From positions 76,564 to 101,903 of the forward strand of contig NW_019775543.1 in assembly GCF_001039355.2 (NCBI RefSeq): a DNA stretch of 25,340 nucleotides, in the 5' to 3' direction. Positions 9,736-25,340 of this stretch are shown here, piece after piece. The notes under the pieces were generated by a model, which did not search any database, was not told where the DNA came from, and saw only the letters and a program-made list of their open reading frames with translations. How positions within the stretch are numbered: the stretch's first letter is position 1; each line of letters opens with the position of its first letter. A program made the position numbers and the translations under genes. The stretch is from Lingula anatina. Lineage: Eukaryota; Brachiopoda; Lingulata; Lingulida; Lingulidae.

Positions 9736-12579
9736 GTAAGTGGTGGTAGCTAGTTTTCCCACACACACACACACACACACACACACGGTACATTTCCATT
9801 TAGTACGGTCATTTCCGCTCTTGAATGTATATCAACCATGTAAAAGCTTAGTGCTTCCTTTTATCGTAACTATTGATTTTTTAACCTAACAGCAGGCTTT
9901 GGTTATTTAACTACATACATGAAGTTTCTCGCGATGATTACTGGGGTAAAACGGATGGTAAAATTATGCTATTTAAGTGTTAGATGCTGCTGTTTCACCT
10001 TGCTGATATCGCCCGCTCTGTGTGTAGTCCTTGCAGTCCTTGTATGGAGTCCCACGCTCTCGTGTCGTGGGTCAAAACAGCAAATAACAATCTCCCCAAG
10101 AGGACGGGGAGTAGTACCACAAATCAGTGTCGGGATTCGATCCTTACCTAGGGAATTATAGCAATAGAATATAGAAACAGACTGTAGCATTAACATATTC
10201 GTTTTGCGCGGAAAGCAAGTGCATATTTTACTAGTCGTGAGAAAATAATGGAAACTCATCAAACTAAAAAAAACATTATGTTAAGGCTAGATCTCATCTT
10301 TGCCAAACTTCACACTTCCGCCCCCTCCCCTGTCCTTCCAATGCGTACATGGACATACTCAGACATAAAGGTCCATAAATTAGGACAGACGAATAAGGCT
10401 TATATTGTTTGTTCACCCCTGAAACATTTCCCGGGTCGCTTGAATATATCAGTGGTTGTCTAAATTGCTTATCTGATTTCAGATTGTTTTACTAATACAT
10501 CTCCTTTGCTTATCTTACTAGGTCGTGCATTAAATGACATTTTATAATGTTTACATTATATACTTTGAAATGGAATATCTTATCGGACACTGGCCAAAAA
10601 ACTCTATACAATACAAACTGCAAGGCGTTGTTATTATATGAAATGTAGTGTTTGCAACTTTGAAGTCATTGAATTGGGGTTTGAAAAATCGAAATCGTGG
10701 ATAATGGCTGGAAATGATTAATTAATATGTTTACGTCATTTACACAACGCTTTCGGGTAGAGTTTTGGGATGTATGGATAAAGTGAAATAGGCAGCAACC
10801 AGTAAGAACGTTTTGAACTTCATCACAGCGTCATGGGATATTTCGCGCCATTAATTGACCTCCTATATTTGCAAACATGAAACGTGCGTTTTATAACATA
10901 TCCCACTGAGTCAGAGAGCCATTGAGGAGAGGAAGACTTATATGCCGGATCCCCAGTACAAGATGTTCTCGCTCCCGGACACCTGAGCTAATCTAAACAC
11001 TATCTCGTTTAATGGTTCCTAGAGTTAATTGCTGTATGCTGACAAAACCTACGTGTGTTTAAACGAATGTACGTCGAATTTTAAATTTCTGTTTTAAATT
11101 ACTCGAATATTTATCGTGATTCCTATTGGAAATTCCCTGAAGTTCCAGTGCACTGAGAAGTGTTGCCAAGTATATTGTATCAGGTAAATCATGCGATTAT
11201 GCACACAGGCAACGAGGCCTCTTGGTGAAATTTCACGATGATTAGCAATCTTATTGACGATACTTTCGAATTCTGTCAATGCGTGATGGAATATTTGTGT
11301 AGGCCGGATATACATTCAAGCAGAACGGTTTACCAGCAAAAGGTCGCACATCAAAACCATCCTAGCTGCCGTCACTGCAGAGACAGATCAATAAAGAGAA
11401 CGAGGATAAAATACCAAAATCGAACACTTTCGATTTACATGGAATGAGCTTAGACAGCTGACTTAATTAAAAACGAGTGGACCTCGCTTCACACCTTTAT
11501 CAACCAGTAATCAACAGATCCCTTGATAATCTCTTTACCCTCACTGACATGTTGTCCGGAACCGCGCAAATTTTAGATATGAATGTAATTTAGAAATGGG
11601 CTCGAAATACGGACACCGTTGGAAACTTTTAGTTCGGATAACGCGTTAATATTACATACCAGGCTCGTGGTCAAAATAGTTACGTGTAATCGCTATGAGG
11701 AAATCCAACACTGACAACGATAACCAGTTTCAATCAGTTAATGTTCACTCGTTGCTTGCTCAGGTACATTCTGACGATATGTTGAATATTACACCCTATA
11801 GTATCTAACCAACACAATGGCTTCATGAACTTCGTAATCAATAGCTTCTTAATCAGAATAGTAAACAAGCCTACTCTGCCTCTTTAGACTTTACCTAACG
11901 TATTATGAGGAGTTAAGCCTACAGTAAAAAGTTATTACGTCAAGTTACGGAAATTGCCTGTGAATTATTTGATGTCTCCGACAATGTGAATAAAAGCTGA
12001 AGACTTACCGGTATATCATAATATTTACAACGCAACAGATATTGTGCAACCTCTACACAATCGTGCTGCCTTCATGTCATGTTGTATCACTTCAAGTTGA
12101 CATTGGTCTGTCAGTAGTGATTACTTGTTAAACTGCCTTACCAAAGGACAGCTGAAAACGCACTGAAAGCTCAAATTAGAGTGCAGATGAATGTCGATCT
12201 AATCGCAAAGCAGGTCGTTATCTTGACTGAGATTTTTTAGTATATCCAATCATTTTTTCAGAGTGATGTGTACTGGGTTAACTATGAGGCATGTTACATG
12301 CTACAGAGGCATATGGGCTTTCTTATCTAATATTCATTGTTGTTAAAAAATTGCTAGATGCCTTGATGCCATATTTCACAACAGAAGAAATTATTCCCCT
12401 GTGCAATCTTACAGTAGAATCCAAATACTTAATATACAGCTATATACTCGTACAGCGTATGCATAGACGAATAGGCTTCCCTTTGAACGCAGGCTTGCTG
12501 TATGGTTTTACAATATTGATTTGCTTCCTTCCTTAATGCAAAATGAGAATATTTTACGTGTATTTTTTTCTTTCTTTAG
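9736..12579 (+). other. probable intron 1 of gene 2, no recognised content
   Basis: It holds only short spurious ORFs. Two small adjacent stem-loops lie at about 10050-10113 (arms CCCAC/GTGGG and CTCCCC/GGGGAG) and a 7-bp palindrome at about 10544-10561. No transposon ends or RNA genes were recognised. Confidence 0.4.
9760..9786. repeat. (CA)n microsatellite
   Basis: About 13 CA units starting 24 bp after the candidate donor of the first coding exon of gene 2. Confidence 0.92.
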
Positions 12580-14447
12580 AACCAAATTGGCCAGACACCG
12601 TGGGGAGTATATATGTTTATCTCCTACAAAGCATCCCTCGTGGATTACTTTATAAAGGATCTCGAGGAGGGAAAGCTGATGTTCCAGAAATGCGGTGGAG
12701 AAATCACGTGTATATCACGAGAGGTATAAAAAAGCACTCTTAATATCAGCAGTTCTTACAGTCGCAGTATCGCATAATATGCTTTATAGAAATGAAAAAA
12801 AAAAAGAAGACGGACCTTTAAAATCACCGTTTTGGATTCTGTCATGTTGATTTGCACCTCAGTGAATGATCTATATGTTTCATAAATTGTTACCAAAATT
12901 AAAAAACATCAACATTGATTTCAAGCTGCTATTCACTGCTGTGATCCGGACCGCCATATGTTTCAGGTTCTCAATACTTTCTTTCACTTGCTTTAATTTA
13001 ATTGTCCACCGTAAAATTTAAGTCCCTAAGTCAAGAAGAAAAAAGATAAATTCTGACATTTATAACAGGGAAGGAGGAATCTCTTCATTTCAGCTCCATG
13101 AAATTGAAGGCAAGTGGAAACGTGACATGGTGATAGCCGTGCTATGGTTTCCGGACGTCGCACGTGCCCAGAAATGGCTGATAAATGACCCGATCGCGCA
13201 GAGTCCTGACTGGCTGGAAGGTGCAGAAATAGTAGTACTGCCGATTGCAAAGGAACCGCCCTCAGGTTTGTGCCACTATCTATGCAATGGTGCTTGGTTG
13301 CTGTGATCTATTTTCAGTGGTAATAGAATGTCTTTTTGTTCTCTAAGTAGGCCTATGTAGTTGTTCCGTGGACAGTTATTTTCGTAAGAGCCGGTATTTC
13401 CAACGTTTACAACATGTAAAGATTGTCTTCATTGCTGAACTAAAAAATCACACAAAATTGTTCAAGAGCGTATTGACATATTTTCCTTGTGATTGTAAAC
13501 AGAAACTACATATTGGCCGTTTCAACATTTTACAGAGAAAAAGATGTTCCTTTTCATCGACCTAGAGATTCATGACGCAGCAAAATTTCATCAGTATATG
13601 GAGACGCTGCAGCCGAGTCTAGAGGACGTGGGGTGCACTCCCACCGTGGTGGTCACTCCTACCCCGGTCAACTCTCGTGGTGACCAATGGGTCCCGCGGT
13701 TTGTAGTGGTCCATCAGTGGGACAACATGGAAAACTTCAACAATTTCTACAATTCTGGTATGTTATACCGTAACAGTTGTTACACCACAGCTATGACCTT
13801 ACGACTGAATGATTTCTGCTAAACAAAATATTAATATGAAACTTAAAGTATGACGTTGTTATAGCAACATTTCTTTTTATAATAACAATCACGCGTGCTT
13901 TTACGTTATCAACCTTAGTTACCATTCCATGTCATAAAGATAATGCAGTAGGTATGAGGTTCACAACTTGATTTGTTTTTCATTGTTACTCGCAAAATGA
14001 AAAATCAAGGTCTAATGAAACTAGCATCACTCGTTTCGCACAATTACATCAACAAATTATAAAATTAGAAAAAATATTGATATAATAATAATAATAATAA
14101 TAAGTTTATAAAAACATAGCAAACAAAAGGTTAAAACTTTACAGATAAATGAAGGGTATACAATAAAATCAAAATGAGTTCCAAAGTAAAACACAGACCT
14201 CTAAAAATTAGATAAAGAAAACGGATAAAGGTGTTTTTGAAACGTTCTGTCCTGATTTTTAGTACATTGAAATTAGACTGTATGTCCTAGCTTTATGTAA
14301 GTTTTGGAGCATGGAGCATAAGACGTAACTTTGCTTGTCCTTGTCGTTCTTTATTTCCTTGAAGAAAGATTTGCAGAGTTCCATGTGTGAGTGCTCTCGA
14401 CTGAATAGAATCTATTATTTTGCATTGGGGTGTGCAATAAATATGAA

Positions 14448-14478
<31 letters not shown>

Positions 14479-14844
14479 CAAAAAGAAGAAGTATACATAT
14501 TTATACACATCGTAGTTGTTATTATAGCTGTTTACCTTTTTTCAAATAGAAGATATTTCTAAATTTTACAATTATTGATGAAAAAGGACAAGGCAATAAC
14601 TCAGTTGGAAATTTAAATAGCTAGTCTTTTATCATACATGACATGTTGTTTCTTTCGAACATCAATTATCCTAAGTTTCAAATGTACTGTTAGACGTTAA
14701 GGCTGTCTCTTCGTCTACATAGAATATCTCACTTTTCCAGAAGAATATCGACCATTAAAAGACCTAAGACACAGCTGCGCACAGAGCAACATGGTTTTAT
14801 TCTCCAACGACGTGTCCATAGCAACGCAGGCCTCGCCATCGTGA
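12580..14844 (+). CDS. two-domain DUF1330-like protein, gene 2 (exons 2-5)
   Basis: Exons 12580-12723, 13094-13265, 13536-13757 and 14741-14844; phases 0,1,1 as in gene 1; stop TGA at 14842. With the candidate exon at 9727 the protein is 216 residues. Domain 1 reads WGVYMFISYKASLVDYFI, CGGEIT, then VLWFPDVARAQKWLIND and PDWLEGAE. Domain 2 has FHQYMETLQP, FVVVHQWDN and EYRPLKDLRHSCAQSN. Every exon aligns with its counterpart in gene 1 (lengths 144/138, 172/172, 222/219, 104/92), with roughly one third identity over the 172-nt exon by hand. RHSC-x2-SN-x-V-x-F near the end is shared and may be a signature of this animal family. The function is unknown. The divergence implies an old tandem duplication with both copies kept under selection: no stops, and all splice sites intact. 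Confidence 0.86.
12724..13093 (+). other. intron 2 of gene 2
   Basis: GT-AG intron of 370 nt ending in TTCATTTCAG. No repeat or other element seen. Confidence 0.8.
14083..14103. repeat. (TAA)7 microsatellite
   Basis: Seven perfect TAA units in intron 4 of gene 2. Confidence 0.92.
14448..14478. repeat. (ATG)10 microsatellite
   Basis: Ten perfect ATG units in intron 4 of gene 2. On the minus strand they encode the poly-serine run of a spurious ORF. Confidence 0.92.
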
Positions 14845-15178
14845 CCTCTCTTCGAATTCTAGCCGTATTTATCAGACGTATTTATCAGGTTGTGCGCTGA
14901 ACGAAGATAATGTAAGAGACTTCTAATGGGCAGGAAGAAAGATAAATGTTAATACTTTATAAAGATATAAATATGAAAATCTTTTCTTGAAAAATCTGTG
15001 GAGGTTGTGGTTGTTCACCTGCAACCCCCCCAGGTTGCCGACACACACGCCATCGCGCAGGTGGCCTTTAACAAGCACATGCTGACGCTTTTTAATGTTA
15101 TGGTCATTTTTACCCATGTGAAAATCATTGTGAAACGTCAGATTTCCGAAATTTGAGGGTGTGCATACTTTGAATTTG

Positions 15179-15184
15179 AATAAA
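15179..15184 (+). terminator. candidate poly(A) signal, gene 2
   Basis: AATAAA lies 335 nt after the TGA of gene 2 and is the first canonical hexamer downstream of it. Confidence 0.4.
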
Positions 15185-15339
15185 TGGTATAAAATACGAA
15201 TGTCTTAATTGGTGTTTTAGCTTTTTCTGTAACATAAGTCACGTTAGAGATGGTATCTAAAATAAAAAAGTTTGTAAAAACACATGAAATTAAAAGTGGG
15301 ACATCCTTTTTGACCAAGTGTTTATTGAGGAAAGTACTG

Positions 15340-15342
<3 letters not shown>

Positions 15343-15378
<36 letters not shown>

Positions 15379-15390
15379 TAATAATAATAA
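15343..15390. repeat. (TAA)n microsatellite, about 16 units
   Basis: TAA units with one TGA interruption. Confidence 0.92.
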
Positions 15391-17284
15391 GAAATTTTAT
15401 TTAAAAAGAGTAAAACATGTTAAGTGTACGCACTTGTCTTCCACATGGACCTTTTAGAGGAGTTAGAATAAATTGTACTATAATAAATGTTTGTAAAAAG
15501 TAAAAATAAATAAATAAAACAATTATAATAATGAAGTTAATTTTAAATAAAAATAAATATATTAAAAAACATTGTGTTAGTAAAAAAACTAAAAACTACA
15601 TAACGTAATAAGTATATCCATAAAATCTACTTTTGATTTTTTAATACAATTCTTAAAGTATCCAGTAGATTTTAATTTCAGAGGTAAGACAGTTTTATAT
15701 ATTAATCGAAGTCCATTGATGAACCTTTTGTTAGTATGTCTTTTTGGGACCATTCCCACAGATACTTGGATTGATCTTTCTCCCTGGAGAGTCTCACTAA
15801 ATTGCTATCAACTTAACAGGCTTAAATGTCTGTCACACCTAGTAAAGCTGTAATTATATTTACCCTCTAGGTGATTCGGAAGCTGATATTCATGCAGAAA
15901 ATGAACCAACCGTTCAACTGGGGGGTTACAGAAGGTGATTTAACCGAAAACAGCAACCACAGCTAGTTTGTAAAGTTTTGAATCGTGTTTTAGAGTTTAA
16001 GTATCGAAGTTCAGAAAATTCTCTTCCACTGTTGCATATGCTTGCATACAAGATTTTTCAAAATTTTGTGGCCGACTAGCATTCTTGTAAATTCAATAAC
16101 TTTTGATCGGCTGGCTTGATTTTCAAAAGGTAAAATGTTTTGGAAAGCTCATGAATTGTTCTATCAGAAAATATCATTTTAATTATACGGTCCCTTATGA
16201 TATTATCACGAAATAATTGTTAATATTTCCGTAAAGGGCAACTTCAACTCGTGGAAAAGAACTTGCGTTTTATAAAACAATGTCATGAAATGCAAGAGAC
16301 ACCTACATGTAGTTTCAGGATTGGGGAAAATAACGCGATGACTCCTGTTTTTAATGTATCATGGCACCATTATGTAGGATATAAATATTTGAATTAAGAG
16401 GTCGAAGTCTATTAAAATCAGACCCAAATTATACATTAGAATACAGCATACATTAGAATTTCAAAATACGATCCTGGGTTTATTATTTATTCTTAAATTT
16501 ATAATAAATAACCGTGGGCTTAAGGAAAGGTAAAGCGAAGAGACGATACAGTGATTTCCATAGATGTAAACAAAACATGAAATTAAACAAAAGTTTGTTG
16601 CAGATTTCAAAACTTCTCAATTTTAATTAAAATAATCAAGGTATATACATTAAAAAGGTTCAAACAATTCATAGAAAAAAGGGTTTGGCTGACGGCAGCT
16701 AAGAAGTTATTTTTCATGTCCATTTCCATACCGGAGCAGATAACTTATTTCTCCCTCCCGTAAGAGCGAATCATCTATCCTTCGCTGCACTTGGACTTGT
16801 ACATTTATTAAAATTATGAAGGTTGATTTATATAGTTAACGAATTTAAATGATTGACCAGTCAATATAACCAGTCACCATCTTCACCAAGTTCCATTGGA
16901 GATAAGGTATGTTCCAGAAAAAATTTACTAAAGGGGTTTAATCGTTTTTACAACAACCTATGAATGGAAAAATGAGCATATGGGGCATTTTCAGACTCAA
17001 GGCGTGTACGTAGGTTACCTTTAATTTTCCCTGCCATCAACCCAGATGTTTTGAACAGAAATAAACCACCCTGACCACAAAACGACAAAATTATCACATC
17101 CGTTTACTACATCGAAAAGTATAAAATATTTAAAGAAAGAAACTTGTTTTCCTCTTTTTTCACGACAAAGCACGGGAGACGAACTAGAAACTATTTCCCT
17201 TAGACCTATGCTGTTGACCTATGCTGCAGGTCTTGACGCAGAAGTGAGGCATTGTGACAGTTGAGAACATATGGGAATTCCGGA

Positions 17285-17330
17285 TGACGTCACGACTCAC
17301 CATTTGCATTCTGGGAATATGGCTACCTTT
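17285..17330 (+). promoter_or_regulatory. candidate core promoter of CUL3
   Basis: A dense cluster precedes CUL3: a palindromic CRE, TGACGTCA (17285-17292); an octamer, ATTTGCAT (17302-17309); GCATTCTGGGAAT (about 17307-17319), resembling the core of a ZNF143/Staf site; and AATATGGC (17316-17323), resembling a YY1 site. Such motifs commonly mark TATA-less housekeeping promoters. The following ATG at 17319 opens a 14-codon uORF ending at 17363. The leader to 17781 contains no other element I recognise. Confidence 0.5.
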
Positions 17331-17781
17331 AAGCAATTACTACGCAGCAGAGAACTATATTGATTTTTTTTTATGTTACAAATTCCGAGACTATAAAATG
17401 CTTCTATTCATTTTCAACTTTATGCAATGAATATTCTAACTCTCTATTATGTTTGACTTCGTCACACTATTTGATATTTGAAACTCGATATTTCGCGCAA
17501 GCACAAGGGAGAAGGTATGTGACACGGTGTAAGGCGAAAGAAGAAGATGAGGAGAAATACGACTAAATAACTTAACCATTTTGTTACTCTGAAGAGGATC
17601 GGGTCATCCTTTGGAGATCATTGTTTAGCGTTCATATCTGCTTCTTGCATGAGATTTGATTATAGACAAAATCTCACGTGGAACCCTAGGGAAATCGTGC
17701 GGGGTGGCCTAACGTTATCCTCTCCGAGTCGGACAAAATCGACTCAAATTTTTTAGGGATTGAATATAAACGTACCTCAAG

Positions 17782-24989
<7,208 letters not shown>

Positions 24990-25340
24990 GTGAGACTGCT
25001 TCATGCCTGTTTCTTATTGAAGTTGAAGATTATTTAATATGTTTAGTTTTCCTCCTTTACTGATATCCCGTCTCCTTTCTTGACTTCTGATTTGTCTTCA
25101 CACAACATTTGAGGTACAAGCAAGTTTACTGCACAAAGGAATGCACTAAAATAAAATGTAAATCCTCTGTGTGTCTGAATTTGAAGTTTCACTGTGGGTA
25201 ATACATAGACATAGGCTGCCGGAGAAGGTTTTTGTTATGAGATCTGCAAGCATTGTTGATTGAAAGTTCAAAATGTCAGAACTCCAGTTAAAAGACTGTT
25301 CTATTGGGGGTTACTATATTTAATTTATAGGTCCAGTTTT
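24990..25340 (+). other. start of CUL3 intron 13, runs off the right edge
   Basis: It begins with donor GTGAGA after codon GAG. An AG at about 25329-25330 is followed by GTCCAGTTTT, which does not fit the EIQQET-like sequence expected next in CUL3, so I treat it as intron. Confidence 0.7.

Larger units (their letters stand above)
13758..14740 (+). other. intron 4 of gene 2 with microsatellites
   Basis: The intron runs from GTATGT to ACTTTTCCAG. It holds (TAA)7 and (ATG)10. The stretch just before (ATG)10 ends in GTGCAATAAATATGAA, which resembles the 3' tail of a retroposon ending in a microsatellite; this is only suggestive. Confidence 0.6.
14845..17284. other. 3' flank of gene 2 and intergenic region, no recognisable gene
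   Basis: A 12-bp direct repeat, CGTATTTATCAG, occurs twice in tandem near 14863-14888. An AAT microsatellite follows at 15343. The minus strand from about 15900 to 15340 could be a decayed retroposon, with AATAAA-like tail sequence running into the ATT repeat, but every frame is broken and I recognise no domain. The rest to 17284 is A/T-rich and featureless. Confidence 0.45.

Noticed and set aside
10120-10145. GGGATTCGATCC, resembling a tRNA or SINE B box
   Set aside because: No A box at the right distance, no cloverleaf, and several mismatches to the B-box consensus on either strand.
9969-10262. 97-codon minus-strand ORF and the overlapping 80-codon plus-strand ORF at 9919-10161
   Set aside because: No domain, no splice context and no plausible composition; both lie in the probable intron 1 of gene 2.

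Overview
The window is animal nuclear DNA: AT-rich, with long introns, GT-AG splice sites, microsatellites and transposon debris. Two things point to a marine invertebrate, perhaps a lophotrochozoan such as a mollusc: the CUL3 protein is close to the human one but clearly not vertebrate, and the interspersed repeats look like those common in marine animals. The phylum is inference only.

Layout. (1) Positions 1-1370, minus strand: the C-terminal part of a non-LTR retrotransposon reverse transcriptase with no stop codon, running off the left edge. (2) 1373-4478: no recognisable gene. (3) About 4479-8880, plus strand: a five-coding-exon gene for a 213-residue protein made of two tandem DUF1330-like domains. 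Its introns hold a TA-flanked MITE and two oppositely oriented copies of one interspersed repeat on either side of coding exon 3. (4) About 9569-15184, plus strand: a diverged paralogue with the same exon phases; the first coding exon is a candidate (9727-9735) and the other four are secure. (5) 14845-17284: AT-rich, no recognisable gene, with an AAT microsatellite. (6) About 17285 to the right edge, plus strand: CUL3, scaffold of the BTB-CUL3-RBX1 ubiquitin ligases. Thirteen coding exons give the first 606 residues; the winged-helix/neddylation end lies beyond the window.

The genes do not form an obvious pathway. The two DUF1330 genes are an old tandem duplication (same intron phases, 172-nt exon 3 in both, about one third identity by hand over that exon). 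CUL3 is an unrelated housekeeping neighbour.

The least ordinary structure is in the CUL3 introns. Introns 3 and 4 both begin with tandem copies of the preceding exon-intron junction. In intron 4 this has grown into a 39-bp minisatellite carrying six intact-looking copies of the 5' splice site, including the authentic one. Intron 1 holds a near-complete palindrome of about 170-190 bp. Intron 7 holds a 43-bp minisatellite with an inverted copy about 270 bp away. All coordinates, phases and alignments were worked out by eye; no database search was run.
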